From: Silurus meridionalis
Taxonomy: Eukaryota; Chordata; Actinopteri; Siluriformes; Siluridae
Assembly: GCF_014805685.1 (NCBI RefSeq)
Contig: NC_060884.1
Coordinates: 15,706,856-15,770,855 of the forward strand
Direction: 5' to 3'
Length of the DNA: 64,000 nucleotides
Positions 13,630 to 35,560 of this stretch are shown here, one piece after another. The stretch's first letter is position 1, and every line of letters begins with the position of its first letter. The translations under genes were made by a program, and so were the position numbers. The notes beneath the pieces were generated by a model that was not told the DNA's origin, did not search any database, and worked only from the letters and a program-made list of their open reading frames with translations.

Positions 13630-13669
13630 GTAAGGAGCCGCAAACCCACCACGCTAATTGTCACCGTAG

Positions 13670-13700
<31 letters not shown>

Positions 13701-14955
13701 GAACATAGGTAATCATACTGTTTTCCATCTGAGCCTTCTGGAAATTTTGACGAAATTTTGACCTCATACTTCAATGAGGTCGAAAGTGCAATTGGTACAG
13801 TCAGAGTTCAAAATCTTTTATTCACTTTGGCATTCAGATCCCAACATCTTGGTTTTAAAGTGTGGCAAATACAAAGGGAGTGTAGGGCATTGGATAAACA
13901 AACAAATAAACAGGTAAATAAATAAGCGGTATTGATCTCAGGTGCCTCGTTTGGCTTTCTCTAATAAACTGTAGATCATGGTTCAGCGTCGGATGCGAGA
14001 CTCCCCCCGTCTCTCTCACATCCACAGAAAACCGAGAGTAAAACCAACCTAATCCTCCTGCTGACCCTCTGGAGTTGCTAATGGACATTTGTCCCTTTCA
14101 GGCCTGTTAGAAAGAGGATTCCAGGTGGAGAAAAGAAAGAAAGAATGAGGGATGAGAGGGTCACAGACCTTTTGTCCAGGAGAGGAAAGGAGGTGCAAGA
14201 GGATAATAAAGCAACACCCTGCTGTGGAGCAGGGATGAGAGGACAGCCGGAGGAGGTGAGAAGAGACACACAAGAATAGGCTCGAGATGTTGAGGTTAGA
14301 GAAAAACCATACCAGGATGGAAATCTGACATCATGTCACACTGTGCTACAGAGGATGCTGTTCTACAGGGTTTTTTCCCCTTACAGAACCTGACAGCCTT
14401 TGCACGTCCAGATATGGGTATATATGGATAAAATTAGTTAGACCCTAGCTGTAGACCCTTACAAAATCCCAAGATCCTTACATTACCAGGCTTCGTCTGT
14501 TGTGTTGCCTGAGTTCCTACTCTTTTGCGCTATTAGAAGCCTGATGCCTATGTAGCTTAAAAATGAATGTGCACAGGACCTGCAAAGCGACAGGAAACCA
14601 GAGTGTGATAGCACCATTGCTCGAATGTCAGCAGCTAATGTTGTATTCACAGAGCTCTCCTTATTCTTCAGTGATTTTACTAATAATTGTGTTTTATTTC
14701 AAAAAGCACGTATTACATAAAGCAATGGTAAAATAAGTCATACTTTGTAGATTGTTTTATTTTTTTCTCTTTTTTTGTTAACAGTCATGCATGTAGTTTA
14801 ACTTGCCAGCATTATGACTCTTACTTTGTATGAACACCAACCATTCATCTACAGTGGCTTTCACACTCGATACTGACAAATCCTGCTAAAATGTCAGGTC
14901 ACCCACTGTTCTCACAATACTCATAGTTCTATAGGCCTACATTACTGCACAGGCC

Positions 14956-14957
<2 letters not shown>

Positions 14958-15023
<66 letters not shown>

Positions 15024-15100
15024 GTACACATAATCATGTGTTATATCTGATAAATCCAGAGGATGCTGATAGTGATCTGAGGAATCTGGTCACCAAGTGG

Positions 15101-15157
<57 letters not shown>

Positions 15158-15223
15158 ATCCCAGGGGTGGGGTGCCCCATAGATTCTGAGTATGTGTGTG
15201 TGTGTGCGTGTGTGTGTGTGTGT

Positions 15224-15259
<36 letters not shown>

Positions 15260-15373
15260 TGTGTCTGTGTCTGTGTGTGTGTGTGTAAAATGTACATAAT
15301 CATAAGTTATGTGTTATATCTGATAAATCCAGAGGATGCTGATAGTGATCTGAGGAATCTGGTCACCAAATGG

Positions 15374-15442
<69 letters not shown>

Positions 15443-15480
15443 ATCCCAGGGGTGGGGTGCCCCACAGAGATTCTGAGTAT
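14958..15480 (+). repeat. Tandemly duplicated (GT)n-unique-(CA)n unit
   Basis: Two copies of (GT)n, then AAAATGTACA...AGAGGATGCTGATAGTGATC, then (CA)n, then TAGATCCCAGGGGTGGGGTG. The unique core repeats at an offset of 272 bp and the GATCCC block at 285 bp. The GT and CA arms are complementary. Confidence 0.9.
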
Positions 15481-16381
15481 GTTTGTGTGTGTGAGAGTGA
15501 GTGTCTGGCAGGGGTTCAGAGAAAGAGCACTGGGAGGAGACTCCCCAACAGCATATTAAGCAGAAGTTAATTATATGCCAACAGTTGTGACAATGAGCTG
15601 AAAAAAAGGAGCTTTCACTTGAATGGCAAAACAAGAAAAGAAAAAGTCATTATCCTGACCTCACTTTTTCGCATGTGAAAACCTCAGTTCTCATTTCAAC
15701 ACTTCCATTTGTATCACAAAGCTCAGCTCAGCGCATTCTGGCTCACATTTTGAGGCTGCGCTTCTGGGCCTGATTAACTCCCTGCTCGGTTTCTTTACAG
15801 TTTAATTGTATAATTTTACACACAGTCATCAACACTGTAGAGGTTTTAACTAAAGCCTGATGGAAGATCTCTAACATATGAACCCTGATATAGTGCATTT
15901 CAGTATACTTTTTTAAGATTATGTTTAGAGATATCATAATGTAAGCTTTAAAAGCATCAAATAGGAAAAGAAAATGCAGCAGTCAACTAATCTGATCAGA
16001 CCCGAGGGTGTTTATAGCTTATACTACATTGTGTATATCATTATGATTGTCTGTGTTCACTACATACAGTATGCAGTAGAGTCACTGTGACATTGTAACA
16101 TCCAAATTATGCATTTTTATGTCTACATTTCTGACTTAAAATATAAAAGCTTGGCAAATAAACATGTAAAGGGATGGTTTTACATTTGCAGACAAGAATA
16201 AGCTGATTATTTGGCTATATTGGAACCGAAAAAGGAATTGTGAATTGTGATGTTATCATGATTCCTCTGTCCTCATGCCTACAGACAAATCCCAGCCATG
16301 CTGATATTCAGTATAATCAGGCTCTTCCTCTTTATTGCTGCTCACAAATTGGAACAGACTCCAGGTATCCAAGGTCATAAA

Positions 16382-16390
16382 ACACACACA

Positions 16391-16429
<39 letters not shown>

Positions 16430-16435
16430 CGAGTA

Positions 16436-16491
<56 letters not shown>
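16382..16491 (+). repeat. (CA)n and (GA)n microsatellites
   Basis: (CA)n at 16382-16427 and (GA)n at 16439-16491, separated by 11 bases. Confidence 0.95.
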
Positions 16492-16495
<4 letters not shown>

Positions 16496-16556
16496 GATAA
16501 GATAAGATATACCTTTATTCGTCCCACAGTGGGTAAATTTCTTAATTCTTAATTTC
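16492..16556 (-). mobile_element. LINE 3' tail remnant
   Basis: Read on the minus strand it gives TTACCCACTGTGGGACGAAT, then AAAGGTATATCTTATCTTATC. This is the teleost LINE 3' end with a short tandem tail, and it abuts the (GA)n tract. Confidence 0.5.
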
Positions 16557-16575
16557 TTCATGTTATTAAGTTTGG

Positions 16576-17215
<640 letters not shown>

Positions 17216-19962
17216 CAAATATTTTTATATAATGTGCTTGTTCTTAACTACTCTTTAATTTAGCATAATTTTCTATGATTTAATACTCTTAATACTTAGT
17301 CTGAACAGTATTCTTAGCATCTCCACTAGATTCATTGGCAAACGTTCTTTACCTTTACTATAGTTAAAAACTTGTTTTAGAAAACAAGACATTAAACAGA
17401 CATTAATTCATATACTGGCTTTAATTAAAATTAATTATATTTGTCTTGGAGCCATATTTCAACCATTGGTGTTAAACCCTTGTATATCCTTGTATATCTT
17501 TGTATCTGGAGGTCCAAACAATTATGTTTCAGCACTGGCTCCATCTAGTGTTTTGAGAGGTTTAAAAATCCCTCCAGCGGGTCCACTTATCCATTGTCCC
17601 AAATGACAATGTTTTAATTAAGTGGTATAATGATGAAGGTAAATTATGAATTAAAATGTGCACTAGTGTAATAATAACCTGGCGTTTATAGGATCAGTTG
17701 TTTAACTGCTCATTTATGCAATTATTATTGAATAATGTGGCAGCAGTACAGCACACAAAAATTAATGCAGATACAGGTTCAAAGTTTCAGTTATGTTATG
17801 TTCAGACCAATGTGGAAATAATGTGGTCTCAGGACTTTGACTGTACCATGCCAGTTGGTGCTAGACAGGACCGTATGAGTATTTCAGAAGCTGCTTATCT
17901 ACTGTGATTTTCAAATGCAATAGTATGTAAGGTTTACACTTTATAATAGTGTGAATAAAACACAATACCATCCACTGAGCAGCAAATTCTGAGTAGATAC
18001 AGCCTGTTCAGAAGACGTTCAGAGGAGTATAGCTACACTGTTCACAAACAAAAAAACGTAAGTGAGAACATGTGTCAATGAGGCAAATAGAATACAACAG
18101 CTAAAGACCACATCCTGCCACAGCCAAGAACAGGAAACTGAGGCTAGGTAAAGGTTCATCAAAACTGGTCAGGAGCATTAATTAATAAAGCAGCACTACT
18201 GTAACCCTGATCAGGATAAAGTGCTTAGTGGTTTCAGAGCTAGGTAGTTTAGGTCACTACTCATTTCAAAAACATTACGTGATTCAAGATGTAACAGTCC
18301 AATCGTATAATGGTATGGTTAGTTCAATTCTGTTTGAATATTAGCTACTATAACTATATAACTTGCAGTACATGTGCTCTGCATGATCCTAAAAACAGCT
18401 ATAACAAGCAAGATCAGTTTTTAAAGAAAGCTATGGCCCATATCTTGCACTCCCTGGCGCATTCATATGATATAATTACCTGTCAGGAAGATTAATTAGT
18501 TATCTTAATTTTAAACTAATGTCATAAGGTTATTTTACATTTGAATGGTGTGTTTCTGGCAAGTTTAATGACGTGAGAAGATCTAAAATTTGACACAGAA
18601 TATGTGACTAACAGAACTCAACACAGACATCCATCACAGGCCATGTTTATTAATAAACAGGTAGAATATAGTACCTTTACTTTGTATAAAAATGTAGAAA
18701 ATGGTATGCAAAAAATATATCACTTGATTTCCGGTATATAGATGTAATAACTGCTATATCATGAATGTGTAATGCTACATTAAATTCTCTTTTGCCAGCA
18801 AAAAAAACAAACAAAAAAAAAAAAAACTGACAAATGCCAGAACAACACACAGACAAATACAAGATCCACAAAACTATTTTTTTTTTCGTAAAAAAAAAAA
18901 AAAGTTAGAAAAATTACATTCTCTATCGCAGCACTATAGAGGCATGGCGACATGACTGTATTAATGTTGATACTGAAGGGTGCACATGCACTCTTCCCAG
19001 TGCTAATCATCTTTGGTATTCCATAAACAGCTGTAGTGAAGCAAAGGGATATGCTTGTTTTGAATACTTAAATGATTCCTTCACACCATTGTGAGGCATT
19101 GCATGAATATGCTAAAAGACAGGACATTACGTCCTCTAGTTTGTCAGTTGGATATTGCGATATAATGCAATATCATATACTGTACTATAAGACTCAAAAC
19201 AGTAAAATTCAGCTCAGTGCTATTGTCAGTGCAATATTTAGTTTACATGATGTGATGCAATTTAAGGTCTGGAAACAAAGCAAGATGTAAATGTCTAGTT
19301 GGTGACTGGTTTATGTTCATTTTTAGAAATAGTAGTTTCAAATAAAAACAATTTTGTGGTTGGACAAAAAAATGGTTTAGTGTCTCCAGGCCTTAGAACA
19401 AGGGTAACGTTTAAAAAGTTATAATCAGTGCCACTTGATTAAAGATACCTGTCTGTAGACGAATGAGCAAAAAAAAGTTCATTCAAATCAAATGGGTTGT
19501 ACTGAATTTAACTGTCAGTCTGTTTTGTCACATTCCCTTGAATAATAATTGACAAAAATAACTACTGATAATGCATGAATACTGCACTGCACATAGGCAC
19601 TTTGACTGATCTTTATCGGTTTTGTAATCTGACCTGTCTGAGTGTCTTCACTTTCTGAAATGCACACGTACAGTCATTAGCCAAACGAGGCAAAGGCACT
19701 TCAGATGTGTTCTAAAATTTATTATAACTAAGCTTTTGTATTACCTCAAAAAGGAAATGTGCTCTCTCTAACTCTTCCTAGTCTCCATAATTTTTTATAA
19801 TGCAGAAGATTTTTTTTCTTCTATCATCGTTTCAGTATAAACTCCATTGCTAATATAAAGCTAAAAGGTATGTACATTTTAAACAAAGTGTTTTACTACT
19901 AACCCTCCCAGCATGGCAACTGAAATACCATTTTAGTCTTGATAATAAAACCCAAGGTAATG

Positions 19963-19968
19963 TTTATT
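19963..19968 (-). terminator. gli1: Candidate gli1 polyadenylation signal
   Basis: AATAAA on the minus strand about 225 bases beyond the gli1 stop codon; the first canonical hexamer downstream. More hexamers lie further on (about 19717 and 18650), so the 3' end may be longer. Confidence 0.4.
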
Positions 19969-20191
19969 AAACAAAGAAATCAAAGACAAATGAAAAAAGA
20001 AAACTAAATCACTGTCTGTAGAAACCCGGCCCATCCAGTAAGACTTACTACAGGCAGGGGGTATAGGAAGGTCCACACCAACCGCTGTTTCTCTATATGC
20101 ATTTTTCAAGAGTGTAATTAGTCCAATGAATGTTAATATAGCCAAAATGACAGTCTGTCATAAAATCATCTGAAACATTTAAAGTTATTCT

Positions 20192-27699
<7,508 letters not shown>

Positions 27700-28028
27700 C
27701 TGAGAGGACAGAAACAGATTGACGTCAGCATAAATGTGAAGAAAAATGACATGAACACAGAGTTGATCAATATAGCAATGCCGGTTTAATTAATTTCCCA
27801 CAAATTTCTAGATATACCGTCAGCACCATCAGTTTTAATTAGTCAATAAATTCATTAAAAAAATCGATTGAGCGCTCACTTAGATTACACACCCTGACAG
27901 GTTTGTGTGAATGTGTGTGTAGATGTTTTGAGGTGTATATCTGATAATGTGCTAATGAGGTGGATACACAAAATAGAGATCTCTTGTCAAGCCACAGCTG
28001 CTATAGCTGTGCCCAATCCTACACACAT

Positions 28029-28068
<40 letters not shown>

Positions 28069-28386
28069 GGACACCTGTTGGAACCAATTCGGGGGGTATT
28101 AGAGTATAAGCCAAAAAGAAGGGCTCTGCATTACTGAGAAAGTGTGTTCTTTTGTGTGTAGCAGGACAAGTGTTAATGCATCAGTGACTAAAGGCATGCT
28201 GCTTGGCAGGCATGTGCCAACATGCATCGTGCGGGTTTGTGATTGAGAGAAATTGATTAATTACATAGCTAAAGTATTTGAACGTATCTACTGTATGCAC
28301 AGGATTTTCCAAAGTTTGTTCCAGTCGTCTCTCTCAATTGATGGAGTATAATAATGAGTCTGCCTGTAACTACTAGAGACTTAGTG

Positions 28387-28387
<1 letters not shown>

Positions 28388-28437
<50 letters not shown>
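28388..28437 (+). repeat. (TG)n microsatellite
   Basis: Perfect TG tract; a shorter (CA)n lies at 28036-28065. Confidence 0.95.
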
Positions 28438-28440
<3 letters not shown>

Positions 28441-31400
28441 GAGAGAGCGGGAAATATTGCAGGTGCAACAATATCCTGCTGTAAAATGGAAAAATATTAA
28501 TAAGTATCTCAAATATTGGTCTGTGGAAAAGAATGAAGTAATGATTTTAACACCAAAAAAGACTGTATGTATTACATACACTTCCTTTAAATAGAAACTT
28601 TCTTTTAACCACTTCTTGACTAGGACATACACCTCCAAACACTTTATTGGGAGTACCTGTATTAATGCAGTTATAGTTGCTCTGAGTAATGTTTACTATC
28701 AGGATGGGGAAAATGTGATATCAGTAATTTTGACTGTTGCATGATCCTTGTTGCCAGTCAAGTTGTCTTAGGTATTTCTAAAATAGTGCCTCTCCATTAA
28801 TTTACATTTCATTTTCACTCAGAAAAGTGGGTAGAGTGAAGTTAGAGTGAAGTAAAAACCTTTATTGAACAGCAATTTTGCAGATGGAAACACCTTGCTG
28901 ATGAAATTGGCTAGGATTTTTTGAGCTGACATTAAGGCATTACATAGATAATCACTCTTTACAATGTAGATATGCTGAAAGTGACGTCTCAGAATGCACA
29001 ACCTGTCAAACTCTGAGACAGAGGTGCTACAACAGCAGAAGTCCTGGGTTCCACATTTGAACGAATTTGAATACTCACATCAATGAGCACAGGGCATAAT
29101 TAAATAGAAAGAAAAAACATTTCGGTCTGATTAATTTCAGTTTCTGCTGAATGAATTCACCAACAGCATGAATCCATGGATTCAACATGCCTTGTGTCCA
29201 GGCTGGTGGCAGTAGTATAATGATGTGGGGAATGTTTTCTTGGAAAACCTTATGCCAGTTAATACCCATCAATAATCCCTTAAATGCCACAGCCTATGTT
29301 TTTGAATATCATTCTCTTTGTCCAACACAGTGACCAGTAGTAGGCATTGGTGAGGTGATCTGTGCAGAAGAGGGCAGATAATACTCCCTGTGATGCAGCA
29401 TGAGGACCAGTTTCAAACTAAGTAGCTGTCTTGATTCACGCAAAATAATTGTGTTACAGTCCACAGGTGGTAAAACTTAAAAATGATAAAATAACAACTC
29501 TGGTAAGCTTCATACCTAGAACTTGCCCAGTCGTAGTGACTTGTACTAACAAGATGACCAGGAATAAATGTAAATGGCAGTCTACCACTAACTTCTACCT
29601 CATTTCCCCAACACTAAAAACACACAATCATAAGCACGATACTAATAAATCAAAATCACAAAAAAAAAAAAAAAATTTAACTTGTGTATAACGGAGTAAG
29701 CTTCATTTGTTTGACAGTTACTGTTAGCTTGAATTCCAGTTAAACTAATAGTATGGTTGGAACTAGTACGTGCTGTTTAGTGATACATTTTAATGGAATG
29801 TAATCTGTATGCCAAGTTGTATAAACCTGTTATTTTCCAAACACAGAACAAATGAACTCTTCAATACTAACATACTGTGCATTACATGAATTAGTTAATG
29901 CAGAATAAGCCATGGTTGTGTTGCTTCTATTTCTTTTTAAGCGCAAAGTGTAAAAACTGACCCACACACAAGGATGACTGCAATAAAACAAAAATGAAGG
30001 CACCAACTATCCAAAACAAAGATTATGTCAAAGTGGACCGAAAGGATGATGAACACCAAATGCCGGAAGAGAGATCGGGGTGAAAGGGTATCTCTTCTTC
30101 TCTTCCTTTTAATCTTATTTTCCACAATGCACAATGGTGAATAGGGCGAGAAAATAAATGAAACACTTTCCCTGCAAGTCTGTGTATGAGCATCCTTTAA
30201 CCCGAAGTACACAGTTAGTCTCTTATGCACTCTTCAGCACTTACAAATGCATCAATCTGCTCAAGGATAAGTTGTCATCTTGTACTATTTTCTATCACTC
30301 TGGTTGAATTAACGTTGGTGACCAGCAGCAGTGTTTGTGTACGGAGCAGTACACCAGTCTAAAGCACGATGTTCTGTACAGCCTCACTGTGTACACTCTG
30401 TTTAACTTCTTGCCTTACAGACATGTATCTGACCCCACACATACGCCAACATCCATCATTTTAATCTCTCTATTACCACTACTCCTGCTCTATCTCTGTT
30501 TCCATTATACGTATAACAGAATGAATTTTCAGGCACATCAAGCTCTCTATCATCCACCTCTTTCACTCCACCCTTTGCACTATCCGGTAATCCTCAAATC
30601 GCTCTGTTTGTTCCCACTCGCTACTCACTCTGCGACTACAACATAAACAGTTTGGTACTGTCCCCCAGCAGAAAAGTGCACGTCACCACGAACGAAGGAA
30701 CTCTAAAACAAGACATTTGGGCTCTAGACACTCGTCTGAACCCCCTCCTCTTTTTCCTCCTCCCTTTTTAGCTGCTCATCTTGCACTCTCTCATCCCAAC
30801 CCCCATCGCTCCCTCCCTCCCTCTCCCTTTTGCTCATGGAGCAGAGTCGAGGTGGGTGTTCTGGCTGTTATGAGCTAGAGGGGATAATGGCAGCTCTAAT
30901 GTAGCTTGCTGTTCCTGAGAGAGTGCGGGAGAAAGGGAGGGGTTGGGGGGGACTTGTGTTTTTTCGTGAAATACAAAGAAAAAAAAAATTAAGCGCGTCC
31001 TGTCGTTTCGTTCTCTCCACTTTCCGCACTTCTTTCATTTGACTTTTTTTTTTCCAATGGTGAATTTTGTTTTATCGGGCTGCCTTTGTTTGTATAACAC
31101 ATACTCATCGTTTCCTGCTCCCCTCAACCCAGACACCCCACCCCCAAACATTCACTCAAATTCTTTACCACCAAGTACCTCAAGGTGAACTTCTCCTCAC
31201 AGGAAAACTGTTGTACTGTGTTTGTTTCGCCTCGTCCAGTTTCTGCTGAAGGTAATTGGTAAAAGCAAACATTTGTTTATCTGTACAGAAAACATGACAG
31301 TTCATGTGCATCAGTTTTTCTCAATGCAGAGTCATCTTTTGATGACTGAGCTGATGACAGAGTGACTACTGGAAAAGAACTGTAGTCGTGAGATAGAAAG

Positions 31401-31495
31401 AGAGAAAGGTCTCTAAGAATCTGCTGAAGAAGGAGCAGCAATCCATCCAAAAATCCATGTTCCTCTAGTTTAGACGTGCTCTTACCTCCATCTAT

Positions 31496-31501
31496 CCCGC
31501 T
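31496..31501 (-). CDS. Candidate gli1 start mini-exon end (ATG GAG | GTAAGA)
   Basis: The minus strand reads TAG ATG GAG|GTAAGAGC. A Met-Glu codon pair ends exactly at a strong donor in phase 0, which is the phase needed by the exon at 27699. Splicing would give ME-GPTGLAGV..., and human GLI2 (MET...) and GLI3 (MEA...) also begin Met-Glu. The match is very short and could be chance. Confidence 0.22.
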
Positions 31502-31737
31502 TTTCTGCCTCTCTCTTACTTTCCGTCTCCAGGCAGTGCATACCTGTGGTTTCCTGTCGCCCTCCCTCCCTCCCTTCACCTCATACCTCAAGTTCTCTTT
31601 CTTGGTCTCCTTTAATCCTTATAACTTCTGAGTTTAGATGCTGTCTGCTTCTATGTTATCATTTCCCACATCCTCCCTTAACTCATGATCGATATCCTAA
31701 CTTCTTAAAGTCCCGAAATTTTTTTAGGTTATTATAT

Positions 31738-31918
31738 ATATTTTTTTACATTTACCCTTATATTTAGACACTCTTATACAGAGCAATTTACACTTTTTAT
31801 CTAATTTATACAACTGAGCAGCTATGGGGTTAAGGGCCTTGCTCAAGGGCCCAGGAAGGGCAGTTTGGTGTGGCTGGGATTTGAACTCACACCCTTCGGA
31901 TCCAAATCCATTTGAAAG
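31738..31918 (+). mobile_element. Teleost SINE-like dispersed repeat
   Basis: It contains the widely dispersed fish blocks TTACATTTA...GACACTCTTATACAGAGCAATTTACA and GGGTTAAGGGCCTTGCTCAA followed by GGGCCC...GGGATTTGAACTCA. I recognise the repeat but not its exact family name. The minus-strand reading frame here is a by-product. Confidence 0.6.
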
Positions 31919-34900
31919 CATGTAATCAAATAATCACAATATTCAAATACGAAAACTAATACAAAAGATAAGGCAGTGTTAGTGTGTACTCTATCAATGC
32001 ATGTTGGGAATAATAATTGTCTAAACTGAAAATGATTGTACAGTCTGTGGCAGTCATGTGGCTCAGATGTTTTTTTTTTCCTTCTTTAGTCTCTGTTCTT
32101 TGTCCAGAAAGTCTTACATCCTATAGTACAGGGTTATTAATGTGCCCAAATGTGCCCACATGTATCCCTTTGAACTCCCTGTAGGAGACGGAGGAAGTCG
32201 GGAGGGACGGAACAGATGAGGAGGAGAAGGAGGAGGAAGAGGAGGAGGAGGAGTGGAAAACAGCTCCACCAAAAGGCTGGGATGCACAGCTGGGACCCAG
32301 CTGCAGCGGCCGAGCCCTGACACACGCATGCACGCACCCACCCACACGCACAAACACAAAGAGTCAAGAATAGTAGTGTATAACCCTCTACTAACCCCTA
32401 ACGTTGGCTACGATGATTGTGTAAAAAAATAATAATCGTAATAATTATGGGTGGCCCAAGAACTTGTGCTTGTGTGCTGAATATTTTCAGAACCCTTACT
32501 TTTACTGTAAATACCACAAAAAAACCAAGGGGGACGGTGACAGACAGCAATGAACGGTTGAGAGAAGAAGCAGGCACAGGATAAGAAGTAGAAACAGGAC
32601 TGTAGAAACATGCCTGTTTTTTTTTTTTTCTTTTTTGAGGAGGTAACGCCAAAAAACCCAAGATTTACATTTTCAAATGGGTTTCATAGCAAGGCTGCAT
32701 GCTGAGTGTCCTCATGCACACAGACCACACACACTAACACTGACGCCCGTCTGGGATCATGTTCTAGTCTGACATGGCAGTCTGACGTACTGTAGGTCAT
32801 GTCTGTTTGGGCGTGATCTACAGAAATGATCAAAAAAGGGGGCAATCACCGACATTTGAAATACCTTATTTTGGATAAATCTGGAATTGTACCATAACAA
32901 CAGTACTTTATCTCAACAGGCGGTTTGACTGCCGTTATTCTAAACATCACTGACACTATGATGCCTTAACAGGGTTCGAGATCGCCTTAACTCCCTACTG
33001 AACATTTCCAATCTTTAATTTGGGAAAGTAAACTTTTATATAGCCTGTTTCGACTCACACTCGGCTTGTTAACCGGTGTGCTTACGCGTTTGTGTGCTTA
33101 TGCATGTGTGAGTGTGTGTTAGGAGCTGACAAGGACTGTAAGCTATGAGTCAACCTTTGGCTCTGTTCCTGGCACACTGTATGAGCATCTTCCTTCTTTA
33201 TTGTTTGTCTTTGTCATGTCCATTCCTCCAGCTTTTCTCAAGGATTTTCTAGGTGCTTGATTGCAAGCTAAAATGCAGCCTCAGCACGGCTTAGCAGGTC
33301 TAACCGTAAAATCAGCTCGTTCTTTAAAACTTTTTCTTCACTACCTTTTCCCACAAGACTCAGGGATCAGCAACGGCACGCGTATTGAGCCTCATATCTT
33401 CAAGACCTAACCGTCAACTCTGCACCTCGAAGACTTTGCTGTAGCTGTAAGAAGTGAAGAAAGCTGCAGTACTCGTGTGTGGCCTCGACGGCTGCGATGC
33501 TCGGCCAACAACGCTCACTCACACACACCACGCTAACCAGTTCTCACCGATCGTATTACATACGCACACGCACACACATTCAGAAATGCACTCAGAAAAC
33601 CAAACAGTTTTAAATTGCTCTCGATACTCGACAGTATAAAAATATATAGCTTAGACTATAAAGTAACAAAAAAAACGTTCTGAATAATGCCAGATCCTAT
33701 ACTCACATACGCAGATGTACGCACCAGTTCTGGAGAGTTTCTCTCATTATCCTCATTTAACACGGGCACACTTTCACGGTACTGGAGTGAGATTTTAAAG
33801 GGTCGGGTGGGTGGGGGGGTGTCAGTAATGATAATAAAGAATAATTTCAAAAACAAATGAGACAAATGGACTGGATGAAATAGATTCTTGGCTCACAGGA
33901 ACTGCAAATTGCACATACTTATAGCATTCTGTCTAAAACCGAGGTAACGGAGTATGTTTTTTTTTGGCAACATATAAGCGAGAATAATAGTTATACAACA
34001 GTTTTTCTAATTAACCAATCTCAGCACATCATGAAACAACCAATAGATGAGGAAGCACTCTTATTTTGTTGTCTTACTGGGGCCCAACCTGGTTTTAAAA
34101 ACATTTCTAGGTGGGTTAAGAGAGAACCCAAAAGAATGAGTCGTATGCCAAAAGCACAAGTCTTGGCATTTTAAACAACATATCCACAGATGCACATCAC
34201 CTTAGTATTCATGGTTAAGCTAATAAATCGGATATAAGAAGCTTAGAATACAACGCAAACAACATCACAAGGATGCCAGGCCGTATATAAGCAAAGTCCT
34301 ATTATGACTGTATTGTATCCTGTCCTGTATTAGTTTTTTAAGCATTTTCAATACATTTCTATATAACCATATAGAAAAATTGTGACAGACACCATCAAAC
34401 AAATGTATGTACTTGATCTAAATTCCTAACAAATTTAATGCATACAACAACAGACACACAATATTCACTTCCACTCTTACTCTTTACATAGTGGCCATTT
34501 TGTCTGATTTCGTCCTCTGTGAGTGATCAATAATCTGTTCATATTATCATATATGTTGATGTGAATCTGCTCATATCAGCATATCAAAGGGTGAATATTA
34601 AACACACTCCAGTGCAGTGCCTAATATTGTAACATTATTACAGTTGTATTATAACCTATTTTAAATCCCTGAGTCATATATTACTTTCATACTAACTCAA
34701 AATAATTGTATTTCATTAAAATGTATGAAATTAATTAAGAACAAAAAATTAATTTATTGTGATACTGTTAATCTGTAATAGTAAAAAGTATGGTTTTATT
34801 GTGTGAATTTTTTTCTTTTTTTGTATTTTGTTCTATTTAGTTCAGACAAATTGAAATGCTTATGTCTTCACTGAAATCAACAAGTAGCCTGTAGCAATGG

Positions 34901-35519
34901 TTGCGTTTTTTTTAAAGAAAGAAATCTCTATAATGTGAAAAAATCAACGCCTTCCAGTAAATGATATTATAATATTTATATCAGGAATGCTACATCCGCT
35001 GTTACTAATTTCATGAGGTGTACCAGCATTGTGTCTTGAGCTTTTTGGTAATACAAGTGGAGCTGATTTACCATTTTGAACTAGACCCTTCTGTTTAGGT
35101 CTGCATCTACTTCTCCTTTCACTTCAGGATCGAATGAGAACGACACAAAGAGATGCCTTCTCCCCCTCTAACCTGAACTCTGTCCATCTCGCCATCATTT
35201 GCCCATTCTCCTTCTTATTGCCACCACTTGTCAGACATTAAAGGGGGGAGAATCCTTGAGTGGATAAAAGAGGCTACGCTCTCTCTCCTACCTGGGGTGG
35301 AGCAAACATTCAAACGTTTATGATGAGGGGTATGAAAAGAAAGGGAGAGGATAGACAGAGAGAAATAAAGGGGAAATGCTCTTGTGCTTGAGAGAGCAGG
35401 TCTGCTGAGAGCCAGGGTCTAGGGCTCTTGGGAAGTTTGTCTTGTAATTGAGTCAATTGTTGACCTCCTGTTCAGTCTGCCCAGGCTACTCTAAAGAGAA
35501 AGCCTCCAGAATAATAAAT

Positions 35520-35521
<2 letters not shown>

Positions 35522-35557
<36 letters not shown>
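35522..35557 (+). repeat. (CT)n microsatellite
   Basis: Perfect CT tract. Confidence 0.9.

Positions 35558-35560
<3 letters not shown>

Noticed and set aside
13537..13761. Plus-strand frame with ENKLTAVSEQQGGLPFVWKI
   Set aside because: It begins at a non-ATG codon, runs into (CT)n, and the in-frame ATGs nearby stop within 15 codons.
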